Below are positions 51,126-59,183 of a stretch of DNA of 64,000 nt, piece after piece (positions within the stretch are counted from its first letter, which is position 1; the number at the start of each line of letters is the position of its first letter). The position numbers and the translations under genes were made by a program. The stretch is from Chloroflexota bacterium (GTDB lineage Bacteria > Chloroflexota > Dehalococcoidia > Tepidiformales > Tepidiformaceae): the NCBI GenBank assembly GCA_026702615.1, contig JAPPBY010000031.1, positions 62,001 through 126,000 of the forward strand. Reading direction: 5' to 3'. The notes under the pieces were generated by a model. The model saw only the letters and a list, made by a program, of their open reading frames with translations, had not been told where the DNA came from and searched no databases.

Positions 51126-52235
51126 CTACGCCTTCCAATCCTCTCGCAGGATGGAGTAGAGGAGGTCGTCAACGCGATCACCGTGAACGACTCGGTTGCT
51201 GCGCAGGATGCCCTCACGCTTCATCCCCACCTTCTCGAGAACGCGGGTCGACGGGTCGTTGCCGATAGGCACGAAGGCATAGATGCGAGCCAGCCCAAGG
51301 TCCTCGAAACCGTGGGCGACCACGGTGCTTGCTGCTTCGGTCATCAGGCCACGCCCCCAGAGTGACCTGGCGATGGAATAGCCGAGCGTGGCGGAGCCGG
51401 GACTCTCCCTGCGGAGGTAGATGCTGCCAGAGCACCGCTCCTCATGGACGATTGCCCACATGGAGACTGCTTCGGGGTCGTACAGCATGGCCCTCGCGAC
51501 GAACTCCTCGGCGTCGCGACGCGAGTACGGTTCGGGCAGCCCGAGGTAACGGTTCCACTCCGGGTCGGCCGCGAAGGCATAGACGTCTTCGATATCGCTT
51601 GGACGGAACCTTCTCAGTACGAGCCGCGTGGTTGTCAGCTCGGGGAGCTGGTTGCGATCGGTCGTCTCGTATTCTCCGGACGGGAGCGCGGTAGAGGGCA
51701 GCGTTCCACCAGGGCTATTCCACTCGCTTCTCAATATCGCGTAGCGAGCAATTTCGCGTTCCCCTCGCTCGATCTGGTCCCTCCGCTGGACACCTTCGCG
51801 AGTCATTCCGAGCCTCTCCATCAGACGGAGCGAGCGCCCGTTGCGGGCGTCCGCTTCCGCGAAGATTCGCGCAAGTCCGTACTCCCGGAATCCCCAGTCA
51901 CACACAGCGGCCGCAGCCTCCGTCGCCAGGCCTCGTCCCCACATGTCCCTGGCAAGGTCGTAACCCAACTCGGCCGCCTTAGACTCTGAGTCGACCTCGA
52001 GGCTCACCAGGCCTATCACGCGACCCTCGGACTCCACCGCGAATACCGCCTCCTCGCTCCACGAGATCACGACGGATCGAGCAACCATATGTTCGGTGAC
52101 TCCACGGTCGTAGGGCCGTGGGTAGAACGCTGCCCACTCGGGGTCACTGGCGTAGCGGAGAACATCGTCGATATCCGAGAGGCGAAACGGCCTGAGGAGA
52201 AGGCGTTCCGTCCTCAGTTCGGTGGGCTTGGTCAC
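51126..52235 (-). CDS. Double GNAT (RimJ/RimL-type) acetyltransferase
   Basis: A 369-residue fusion of two homologous RimJ/RimL-like GNAT domains. Each half opens with a TERLLLRPFRLSDIDD-type strand-helix and has the acetyl-CoA loop (ELGYDLARDMWGRGLATEA; TLGYSIARSLWGRGLMTEA) and a closing RLGM/KVGM block. The target, perhaps a ribosomal protein or small amine, is unknown. GTG 52235 with AGGAG 7 nt upstream is preferred. A GTG 13 codons earlier overlaps a -10-like TACGGT at 52278-52273 and would lie upstream of the transcript start. Confidence 0.88.
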   Translation of the reverse strand: MTKPTELRTERLLLRPFRLSDIDDVLRYASDPEWAAFYPRPYDRGVTEHMVARSVVISWSEEAVFAVESEGRVIGLVSLEVDSESKAAELGYDLARDMWGRGLATEAAAAVCDWGFREYGLARIFAEADARNGRSLRLMERLGMTREGVQRRDQIERGEREIARYAILRSEWNSPGGTLPSTALPSGEYETTDRNQLPELTTTRLVLRRFRPSDIEDVYAFAADPEWNRYLGLPEPYSRRDAEEFVARAMLYDPEAVSMWAIVHEERCSGSIYLRRESPGSATLGYSIARSLWGRGLMTEAASTVVAHGFEDLGLARIYAFVPIGNDPSTRVLEKVGMKREGILRSNRVVHGDRVDDLLYSILREDWKA

Positions 52236-52380
52236 GCTCGGTGCTCCTGCTGGTGGCTGAGCCGCCGCTTCCACCGTACAGCCGGACCGGGTTAGTTGTG
52301 GTTGGCGCCTGTGCTCGCGTTGTCAGCCGAGCGTCCGGCGTGACGCAGCGAAGAGGCGTGATCGGGACCGTCCGGGCGGT

Positions 52381-53313
52381 TCAGGCGAGGGCGGCTTCGA
52401 CTTGACGTTCCAGCTCGGCAACTGTCGACATGTGCCCGGCAAGGAGCTCGCAGTCGCCTTGAGCTGCCGCAGCGTGAGCCCTCCCCAGGCATAGTGCCTG
52501 CCTGCTCTTGAGGTCGGCGAGCTCCGAGTCGACATCGTGCAAGAACCAGGCGTAGTCCAGGGCTCGTCTCACGCCCAACGGCAACGCGAATCTTCGCAGG
52601 TGCTCCAGCCCCTGCTCTGCCAGCCTCCCATCTCTGAGGGTGGCAGCCACGGACTCAACCGCCTCGGGGCCGATAGCGACTCCGGAGGGAACCGTGGCTC
52701 TGGACTCCCGGTAGGCCTGAGCAAAGGACTGAATCGCCATCCCAGCAATCTCTTCCGGTGCTGGGCTCTTGACGCGAACGGGCGAGTGCCACCGGCGGTA
52801 TGCACCCCTGCGGTAGTCGACCAGGTCGGCTCTCCAGGCGCGATCAAGCGCTTCAAGGGTGATCGGCACTGCCGGGTATCCGTCGGGATCGTGCACGACA
52901 ACTTCGTCGCCTTCGAAGCCGAGCGCGAGGACGAAGTGATCGACCCCGTTCCCTCCCTGGCTGTCAGGCTGGTAAGGGAGCTCTCCCACGTCCAGCGGAC
53001 CGAGCAACACCGGCCCTTCGTCGAGCTGTTGGGCCAGCGCTTCCGCAGGCATCGGGGCGCCGTCGGACTCCGCTTCCTCGGCCACCTTGAGTCCCAGTAG
53101 TCCGAACGCCCGAGACACGCCCACATCCGGCATGGATGCCCAGCCGCTTAAGAACAGCGTCTGAGACTCGGCCAGCCAGAAGGCTCCCAGCCCCACGCCA
53201 GACAGGACTTCGAGAAGGCGAGGCTCAATGGACTCGCCGACACTCTCCAGCAGCATCGCAGCGGAGTTGGCGTAGCAGTACGGACCGTTCCCGATGTAGC
53301 CCAACACGGACAT
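52381..53313 (-). CDS. BtrH/C39-like cysteine-peptidase-fold protein
   Basis: A ~310-residue protein with a probable papain-like (C39/BtrH N-terminal type) fold. Cys13 is in GNGPYCYANSAAML, His126 in GVDHFVLALGF, and an Asp follows in VVHDPDGYPAV, so a Cys-His-Asp triad is possible. BtrH relatives transfer acyl groups, while C39 members cleave leader peptides. The C-terminal ~150 residues are helical and unassigned. An upstream in-frame GTG at 53370 would add 19 residues, but a -10-like TAGAGT (53379-53374) lies only 3 nt before it, so I favour ATG 53313. Confidence 0.68.
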   Translation of the reverse strand: MSVLGYIGNGPYCYANSAAMLLESVGESIEPRLLEVLSGVGLGAFWLAESQTLFLSGWASMPDVGVSRAFGLLGLKVAEEAESDGAPMPAEALAQQLDEGPVLLGPLDVGELPYQPDSQGGNGVDHFVLALGFEGDEVVVHDPDGYPAVPITLEALDRAWRADLVDYRRGAYRRWHSPVRVKSPAPEEIAGMAIQSFAQAYRESRATVPSGVAIGPEAVESVAATLRDGRLAEQGLEHLRRFALPLGVRRALDYAWFLHDVDSELADLKSRQALCLGRAHAAAAQGDCELLAGHMSTVAELERQVEAALA

Positions 53314-53484
53314 CTCACAGTTGCCTGACTGCTTCGCGGAACGATCGTGATCCGACCGCCACGCGTTCACAACACTCTACCCAACGGGTGGCACCTCAGC
53401 GCGACCCTCGGACTCACATGAGCGCCGGAGGCCGCGTACTACACTGTCCGCGCCGGACCGTCGTTGCCGGAGAGGTGATCGGGG

Positions 53485-53697
53485 ATGAGCTTGTCCACGC
53501 ACCCCCAGTTCCTGCAGACGCATCAGCCCGATGAACGCTGCGCTGGCTGCTGGAAAGCGTTCCCTCGGCCGTGTCGATGCGGCGGGCAGATTCACGCGGA
53601 GCGCGGGGACGAGAGCGCGAGCGGAGACGTCTGGCTCAGGCGATGGTGCTCCGAGTGTGGCATCGATTGGGACGAACCGATTCGCGCCAAAACGTAG
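53485..53697 (+). CDS. Small Cys-rich zinc-ribbon-like protein
   Basis: A 70-residue peptide with three cysteine motifs: CAGC (residues 19-22), CRC around residue 31, and CSEC near residue 55. The pattern fits a small treble-clef or zinc ribbon. The ATG at 53485 has GAGGTGATC at a workable distance. It is on the strand opposite to both neighbours, and a hairpin overlaps its stop codon, which supports a real transcript. No function can be assigned. Confidence 0.6.
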   Translation: MSLSTHPQFLQTHQPDERCAGCWKAFPRPCRCGGQIHAERGDESASGDVWLRRWCSECGIDWDEPIRAKT

Positions 53698-53731
53698 CCG
53701 GCGCCGTGGGGCTCCCGGACACCGCCGGCTA
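53695..53731. terminator. Hairpin between convergent small genes
   Basis: TAGCCGGCG at 53695-53703 and CGCCGGCTA at 53723-53731 are a perfect 9-bp inverted repeat with a 19-nt loop. It begins at the zinc-ribbon gene's TAG stop and ends 5 bp before the HAD-like gene's stop, so it could terminate both transcripts. Confidence 0.5.
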
Positions 53732-53736
53732 ACCGG

Positions 53737-54090
53737 TCAGGCCTCCGGCTGGAAGTGGGGGTGAGCCACAGCCTCATCGGGCCAGAGGAATTCGAACCCC
53801 GCGGCCAGCGCGTATTGCCGGTCAAGGTCCTCGCGGTCGCCGATGTGCACGTACACGTCTGCCTCGAACTGCGCTTTCACGTCCGGCAGCATGTGCTTCG
53901 AGACGACGAAGTCGACCTCGATGTCGTGCGCGGCCCAGATGGCCCGTTGCCCACTCAGCGTGCGATCGGAACAGCTGCCGATCAGGAAGCCTTTCTCGCG
54001 TACCAGGCGGACCATGTCCATCGTCAGCACGCCGGGCGGATCACCGACTTCCAGCGTGCCGTCGATATCGAAGCTGATCAGAACCACCAT
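53737..54090 (-). CDS. Minimal HAD-like hydrolase
   Basis: A 117-residue cap-less HAD-fold protein. Motif I is FDIDGTLE with Asp8 and Asp10, motif II is the Ser in GSCSDRTLSG, a candidate Lys lies in VSKHMLPDVK, and motif IV is HIGDREDLD. It is far shorter than typical phosphatases, so it may act on proteins or macromolecules. ATG 54090 follows the thiolase stop by 31 bp and has a GAGGAG upstream. Last gene of the DUF35-thiolase operon. Confidence 0.75.
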   Translation of the reverse strand: MVVLISFDIDGTLEVGDPPGVLTMDMVRLVREKGFLIGSCSDRTLSGQRAIWAAHDIEVDFVVSKHMLPDVKAQFEADVYVHIGDREDLDRQYALAAGFEFLWPDEAVAHPHFQPEA

Positions 54091-54121
54091 GGACCACTCC
54101 TCGTCCTCGCCTCGACCGTGA

Positions 54122-55444
54122 CTAGTCGGGGCTGGCGCTCCAGACGGTGAAGTTACCCCCGAGGGGCATCGGCCCGCCCGAGACCGCCACTTCCGGCTCG
54201 ACGCCGGTGACCTGCCTCGGGCCGGCGCGGCCCTGCAGCTGCTGGATGCAGTCCGTGTGCATCCAGACCCGGCTGCGGCCGCTGCCGACATTTCCCCCGC
54301 TGGGGGAGACCGGGTTGGGGCCCTCGATGCTGATGTCCGTCTGGTAGAAGTCCAGCGCTTCCCCGAACTTGATCCCGCGATAGCCCAGGCCTTCCAGGTG
54401 GAACTGGTGGAAGAGCGAGAAGCCGTCGTACATGTTCTCGAAGGAGAGATCGTCGGCGGTGATGCCCGCGCCTTCGTAAATCTTGCGAGCAGTGCGCGCA
54501 GTCTCGGCCTCCACCTCATCGAGCGTAGGCGTCAGGCTGCGCGGCCGGGCGTTGCTGGACGCGTGATTGAGGATGTAGACCGGCTTCTGCTTCATGTCCC
54601 CCGCGCGCTCGGCCGTGGAGAAGAGGTAGGCGCCGGACATCATGATGGGAATGTCGTTGTCGAACAGGTTGGCGGGCTTCGCGATCCAGCGCGCCGCGAG
54701 ATAGTCCTCTCGTCCGAGTTCCTCGGGCCGGTGCTGCGCCCAGTAGCCCTCGGGGAACATCAGCCCGTTGCGCCGCGAATTCTCCATGAACGGCGCCATC
54801 ATCTCGTGCGTCTTGCCGTACTTCCGGCAGTACTCCGCGAACTGCAGGGCCGTGCCGTACGAGGCGGGACCGCCCCAGAGTCGCGTGATGGCGGCCGTGC
54901 CGGGCAGCGCATCCTCGACGTTGGCCCCACTCTGGTAGTAGCGCCCCTCGAAGTTGTGCCAGCTCTTGACGACCAGGCAGGTGTGGGTCAGACCGTCGCC
55001 CACGGCCTGCGCCGCCACATTGAGCGCGTTCGACATGCAGCCGGGGCCGTACATCGTGAACTGCACGTTGGTCAGCTCCGGCATGTTCGCCAGCAGCCAC
55101 TCGGCGCTGAGCTTGGCGACGCCGTCCAGCGGGTCATCCGTCTGGTTGAAGCTCTCGATCACGTCCATGGGAAGCGGCTTGCCCTCCTCCCAGAACGCGC
55201 CCGTCGTCGTCACCGGCACGACCACCAGGCCATCGATCTGCTCCGGCGCAACGCCGGCGTCGGCGATCGCCTTCCGCAGCGCCTGAATCGTGATGGCGCC
55301 GACGCAGGTCTCGGGTCGGCCGTCCCAGCGTCGGGAGGTCGGCCCGTGGCCGACGCCGTAGGCAGCGACCTTGCCGCGGTGTTCCCAGATGCCAAGCCCT
55401 TCGTCGTTGCGGTACATCGCATCCGGTGCGGTTGGTGTCGTCAT
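54122..55444 (-). CDS. Thiolase-like protein (SCP-x/lipid-transfer thiolase type)
   Basis: A 440-residue thiolase-superfamily enzyme of the SCP-x / Ltp2-like branch. The nucleophile Cys is in MYGPGCMSNALNVAAQAV, AIADAGVAPEQIDGLVV is the N-terminal block, and SFENMYDGFSLFHQFHLEGLG and NPVSPSGGNVGSGR occur late. Such proteins act with a DUF35 partner, which is encoded 42 bp upstream. In steroid-degrading bacteria these pairs carry out retro-aldol or thiolytic side-chain cleavage; here the substrate is open. ATG 55444 is preferred over GTG 55453 because AAGGAG is well spaced from it. Confidence 0.88.
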   Translation of the reverse strand: MTTPTAPDAMYRNDEGLGIWEHRGKVAAYGVGHGPTSRRWDGRPETCVGAITIQALRKAIADAGVAPEQIDGLVVVPVTTTGAFWEEGKPLPMDVIESFNQTDDPLDGVAKLSAEWLLANMPELTNVQFTMYGPGCMSNALNVAAQAVGDGLTHTCLVVKSWHNFEGRYYQSGANVEDALPGTAAITRLWGGPASYGTALQFAEYCRKYGKTHEMMAPFMENSRRNGLMFPEGYWAQHRPEELGREDYLAARWIAKPANLFDNDIPIMMSGAYLFSTAERAGDMKQKPVYILNHASSNARPRSLTPTLDEVEAETARTARKIYEGAGITADDLSFENMYDGFSLFHQFHLEGLGYRGIKFGEALDFYQTDISIEGPNPVSPSGGNVGSGRSRVWMHTDCIQQLQGRAGPRQVTGVEPEVAVSGGPMPLGGNFTVWSASPD

Positions 55445-55486
55445 TGCGCGCACTCCTTGCCGTAGGGGCCGTCGGATAGGTCGGAA

Positions 55487-55900
55487 TCAGTCGTCAATCA
55501 CGCGCCACTCGGGCACGAGTTGACCGTTCGCGGTGGGCTCGAAGATCACCTCGACAGCCGCGCCCACGGGCACGTCGTCCACAGGGACCCCCGGGAGGTG
55601 CGAGAACATCTGGATGCCTGGATCGTCGTCCAGCATGATCACAGCAAGGTTGAAGGGCTGATCCTCCTGGAGCAGCCGCACGGGGCAGTCATGCACCACG
55701 CCGTAGTTGTAAATCGTGCCGCGCCCGCTCATGGGCTTCCACTCGAATGAGTCGCCGGCGCCGCAATCGCGACAGGTTTCTGCCGGCGGATGCTGCAACC
55801 GGTTGCACTCGAGGCAGTTCTGGATCACGAGGCGTTCTTCATTCGCGGCGTCCCAGAACGGTTGGCTGAAGTCGTCCGGTACAACGCCTTGCTTGCTCAT
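55487..55900 (-). CDS. DUF35 OB-fold/zinc-ribbon partner of thiolase
   Basis: A 137-residue acyl-CoA-binding accessory protein. The N-terminal zinc ribbon has CLEC and CRDC, and the C-terminal OB fold has GRGTIYNYGVVHDCP and an AAVEVIF strand. Proteins of this type bind the thiolase or the hydratase and shape its active site. First gene of the operon with the thiolase and the HAD-like gene; ATG with GGGGGAA upstream. It is divergent from the NCS2 permease gene (70 bp). Confidence 0.9.
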   Translation of the reverse strand: MSKQGVVPDDFSQPFWDAANEERLVIQNCLECNRLQHPPAETCRDCGAGDSFEWKPMSGRGTIYNYGVVHDCPVRLLQEDQPFNLAVIMLDDDPGIQMFSHLPGVPVDDVPVGAAVEVIFEPTANGQLVPEWRVIDD

Positions 55901-55970
55901 CGGTTCCCCCTGCTGCGGGCAGCGCTCCTCGACTGCCCACGGCGTTGGTGCAGAATAAGGGGCCAGAGCA

Positions 55971-57710
55971 TTGTCCGTCGAAGCCGAGAACGAGAACGTC
56001 CGCTACGAGCCCGAGGAGCGTCCTCCGGGGCTCGTCACTGTTGGGTCGGGGTTGCAGGCCGCGATGGTCATCGTCGCGCCCGTCGTCCTGACCGTCGTCA
56101 TTGTGGCCCGCATCGCGGAACAACCTGATTCCTACATCACCTGGGGGGTCTTCGCGGCCCTCGTCGTCAGCGGAGTTACGACCGTCCTGCAGGCCGTTCG
56201 CGTCGGTCGCGTGGGGGCGGGGCACGTGCTCATCATGGGCACGTCGGGCGCCTTCATCGCCGTGTGCGTAGCGGCGATGGTCGAGGGAGGCCCCGCCCTG
56301 ATGGCGACCCTCATCGTCATCTCGGCGCTGTTTCAGTTCGCGCTGGCGGCGCGGCTCTCGCTGTTACGCCGCATCTTTACGCCCGTCGTCTCGGGAACCG
56401 TGATCATGCTGATCGCGGCCACGGTCATGCCGATCGTGTTCGACACCATGACTACCGCACCCGAGGACACATCCGGGGCCGCCGCTCCGCTGGCCGCCGC
56501 GGCCACGATCGTGACGGTCGCGGTCCTGGTCCTCAGGGCCCCGCCCGCCTGGCGCCTCTGGTCGCCGATTATCGGCATCGCCGTTGGATGTGCGGTTGGG
56601 GCGCCCTTCGGCCTCTACGAGGTCCAGCAGGTAGCCGATGCAGCCTGGGTCGGCGTCCCCGCCAGTTCCTGGCCCGGCATCGACGTCACCCCGGGCACCG
56701 AGTTCTGGGCCCTCCTGCCGGCCTTTGTGGTCGTGACCATCGTGGGCGCAGTTGAGACCATCGGCGATGGCATCGCCATCCAGCGGGTCTCGCGCCGGAG
56801 AGCGCAGGCCACGGACTTCCGCGTCGTCCAGGGAGCCCTCAATGCCGACGGTGTGGGGAACTTCCTTTCAGGGCTCCTCGGCACGCTACCGAACACCACC
56901 TACTCCTCCAGCATCTCGATCGCCGAGGTAACCGGCGTCGCTGCCCGGCGCGTGGGCGTCGTCATCGGCGTCGCGTTCGTGGTCGTGGCCTTCTTTCCGA
57001 AGATCGCGGCGCTCCTCATTGCGATTCCCGGCTCCGTGGCCGGCGCCTACATCACGGTCCTGATAGGGCTCCTCTTCGTGCAGGGGATGCAGCTCATCAT
57101 CCGTGATGGTGTCGACCACCGGAAAGCGCTCGTGGTGGGCGCGGCCTTCTGGATCGGAACGGGCTTTCAGAACCAGTGGATATTCCCCGACCTGATCGAG
57201 GGGGGATTCCTCGAGGTGTTGCTCGGCAATGGCATGACCGCAGGCACGCTCGTCGCGGTCATCCTGGTCGGGTTCCTGGAGCTGACGGGCTCCCGTCGAA
57301 GCCGTCTCAACCTGGCCCTCGACACCAAGGCCGTGACGGCCCTCGAAGAGTTCCTGCGCGCCTTCGCGGCGAAGGCCCGGTGGGACTCCGCCTCCACGGA
57401 ACGTTTGACCTCGGCGGGGGAGGAGACGCTATCCGTCCTCCTGCAGGAACAGACCAACACGCCCGACGACGCCTCGCGACGGCTGGCCCTGACCGCGCGG
57501 ATGGATGGCAGGACGGCGGAGATGGAATTCGTGACGGTTCTGGAGGGAGAGAACATGGAAGACCGCCTCTCCTACCTCACCGAGCTGCCCCCGGTCCCCG
57601 ACGAGCATGAAGTGTCGTTCCGGCTGCTCTGGCACTACGCCTCCGAAGTCCGTCACCAGAAATACCACGGTGTCGACATCGTGACCGTGACCGTTGAGGG
57701 TCATCGCTAG
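55971..57710 (+). CDS. NCS2 (xanthine/uracil) permease with cytosolic C-terminal GHKL-like tail
   Basis: A 579-residue protein. Residues ~20-445 form an NCS2 nucleobase permease of ~12-14 helices, with MGTSGAFIAVCVAAMVEGG, a FVVVTIVGAVETIGDG motif and the QGALNADGVGNFLSGLLGTLPNTTYSSSI loop. The last ~130 residues are soluble. ALEEFLRAFAAKA, then STERLTSAGEETLSVLLQE, and the final YHGVDIVTVTVEG resemble the start, N-box and end of RsbW-type GHKL domains, but the conserved Asn and Gly-rich box are missing. Substrate probably xanthine, urate or uracil. TTG start, with AAGGGG upstream. Confidence 0.85.
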   Translation: MSVEAENENVRYEPEERPPGLVTVGSGLQAAMVIVAPVVLTVVIVARIAEQPDSYITWGVFAALVVSGVTTVLQAVRVGRVGAGHVLIMGTSGAFIAVCVAAMVEGGPALMATLIVISALFQFALAARLSLLRRIFTPVVSGTVIMLIAATVMPIVFDTMTTAPEDTSGAAAPLAAAATIVTVAVLVLRAPPAWRLWSPIIGIAVGCAVGAPFGLYEVQQVADAAWVGVPASSWPGIDVTPGTEFWALLPAFVVVTIVGAVETIGDGIAIQRVSRRRAQATDFRVVQGALNADGVGNFLSGLLGTLPNTTYSSSISIAEVTGVAARRVGVVIGVAFVVVAFFPKIAALLIAIPGSVAGAYITVLIGLLFVQGMQLIIRDGVDHRKALVVGAAFWIGTGFQNQWIFPDLIEGGFLEVLLGNGMTAGTLVAVILVGFLELTGSRRSRLNLALDTKAVTALEEFLRAFAAKARWDSASTERLTSAGEETLSVLLQEQTNTPDDASRRLALTARMDGRTAEMEFVTVLEGENMEDRLSYLTELPPVPDEHEVSFRLLWHYASEVRHQKYHGVDIVTVTVEGHR

Positions 57711-57732
57711 CTTCGGCAGCGGGCAGGGAACG

Positions 57733-58878
57733 CTAGTCGATCAGGTCGTACCGACGCTTCAGCTCCAGGATGCGCTCGACCGACTCGTAGATTCGGTCTT
57801 CCGAAATCTCTCCCGCGGCCACGGCATCGAGAACGGCTTGCTTCACCCGGTAGACCTCGGTTCGGTCATCGGACAGCTGGTTCGCGATGAGGATCACGTC
57901 CACCCCGGCTTTGATCGCCTCGACAGCCGCCCGCTCGAGGCTGTATTGCTCGACGATCGCCCCCATCTGCATGTCGTCGGAGAGGATCACACCCTCGAAG
58001 CCCAGCTCCTCGCGCAGCAGGCCCGTCACAATCGCGGTCGACAGGGTGGCTGGGCGGCCGCTCGGGTCGAGGTCCCGGTTCACGATGTGCGCGGTCATGA
58101 CCGCATCCTCGTACCCGTCCTCGATTAGCCGTCGATAGGGCGCCAGCTCGTCGTCGCGCACGAAGCTGCTGGTAACGTCGGTGACCCCGAGGTGGGTGTC
58201 GCCCACGGCGCTGCCGTGGCCAGGGAAGTGCTTGAGCACGGAGATGACGCCTGCGGCGCCGTGCGCCTCTGCGAATGCCTCCGCGTGCGCCGCCACCACC
58301 TCCGGGTCGGCGCTGAAGGAGCGCTCCAGGGCGCCGATCGCCGGGCTCTCCGGAAACACGTTGACATCCACCACCGGGGCCAGATTCCAGTTGATGCCGA
58401 GCTCGTGCAGCTCTGCCGCCGAGGCCGACGCGGCAGCCCCTGTTGCCGCCGCCGGGCCCGCGCCGAGCGCCTGGTGGCTGGGCAGATCGATGCTGAACCC
58501 ATAGGCGGGCTTGAGCCGGTTGATCAGCCCGCCCTCGACATCGATCGCGATGAAATAGGGGATGGTGGCCTGCGCCTGCAACTCCGCGATGAGCGCCCGT
58601 AGCTGTTCCGGTGAGGTGATGTTGCGCGGCTTCGCGCCGCCCGAAGGGAGGTCGTAGTCGAACAGGATCACGCCGCCGGGCGCGATGTCCTCCAGGAGGC
58701 CAGCCGTTTCCTCGTCCAGCCGCTCGCCCGGGAACCCGATCAGCAGCATCTGGCCGACCGCATCCTCCAGCGACAGCGAGAGGGCGTCGTCGTCGGAGCC
58801 GCAAGCGCCCAGGGTCGCCAGAAGAGCCGCGAGGATGACGCCGAACAACCAGCGGGTCACAGGAGCAAGCACCGTCAA
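57733..58878 (-). CDS. Glycoside hydrolase family 3 lipoprotein, NagZ-like
   Basis: A 381-residue GH3 beta-N-acetylhexosaminidase-type enzyme. The lipobox Cys is at residue 26 (LGAC). The NagZ signature KHFPGHG with the following Asp-x-His (residues 216-229) supplies the mobile His/Asp acid-base, and the nucleophile Asp is Asp301 in LSDDMQMGAI. IAIDVEGG is the substrate-binding block, usually DQEGG. It is exported and anchored, so it acts on cell-wall or environmental amino sugars. The TTG start overlaps the stop of a kinase remnant. It is convergent with the NCS2 permease. Confidence 0.9.
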   Translation of the reverse strand: MTVLAPVTRWLFGVILAALLATLGACGSDDDALSLSLEDAVGQMLLIGFPGERLDEETAGLLEDIAPGGVILFDYDLPSGGAKPRNITSPEQLRALIAELQAQATIPYFIAIDVEGGLINRLKPAYGFSIDLPSHQALGAGPAAATGAAASASAAELHELGINWNLAPVVDVNVFPESPAIGALERSFSADPEVVAAHAEAFAEAHGAAGVISVLKHFPGHGSAVGDTHLGVTDVTSSFVRDDELAPYRRLIEDGYEDAVMTAHIVNRDLDPSGRPATLSTAIVTGLLREELGFEGVILSDDMQMGAIVEQYSLERAAVEAIKAGVDVILIANQLSDDRTEVYRVKQAVLDAVAAGEISEDRIYESVERILELKRRYDLID

Positions 58879-59114
58879 TTCTCGAGTGTGTTCGCCAGGG
58901 GGAGGCGGATGACAACCGTAACACCCTGTCCCGGCCCGGCGCTCTCCACGCTGACGGTACCCCCGTGCGCCTCGTCGATGGCTCGCGTGATCGCCAGCCC
59001 CGGACCCGACGCCGCGGTGGAGCGCCTGGACGGCGAAGCAGCGGGTTGCGTCGGCGCAGCGCTAGTGCGCCCAACGATCCTTGACCCTCTTTCAGTGGAC
59101 CCGTATTCTCCCAT
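58875..59114 (-). pseudogene. 3' remnant of a histidine kinase
   Basis: The last ~50 codons encode SGPGLAITRAIDEAHGGTVSVESAG and an end (VTVVIRLPL) that matches the G-box and terminal strands of histidine-kinase ATPase domains. Nothing of the N-box, HisKA or sensor is found upstream. From about 59030 on the sequence loses similarity and runs into the hemA promoter region. An ATG at 59114 keeps the frame open, but a 79-residue product would not be a kinase. The stop overlaps the GH3 start (TTGA), so the intact kinase was once cotranscribed with the glycosidase. Confidence 0.7.
59081..59109 (+). promoter_or_regulatory. Sigma-70-type promoter of the heme cluster
   Basis: TTGACC at 59081-59086 and TATTCT at 59104-59109 are separated by exactly 17 bp, the best -35/-10 pair in the window. 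Transcription would start near 59116, about 68 nt before the hemA TTG. The leader is AT-rich relative to the window and contains two GATATC-type repeats (AGATATC, GGATATC). Confidence 0.7.
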
Positions 59115-59183
59115 CCGACCTCAGATATCTTTCATTTCCTCCCAGGGAATTGAGAGGATATCCCAGATTTAAGGCATTCAAAC

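Noticed and set aside
54257-55465. A 402-codon plus-strand open frame
   Set aside because: It is antisense to the thiolase-like gene, which has a recognisable active-site Cys block and a partner gene.
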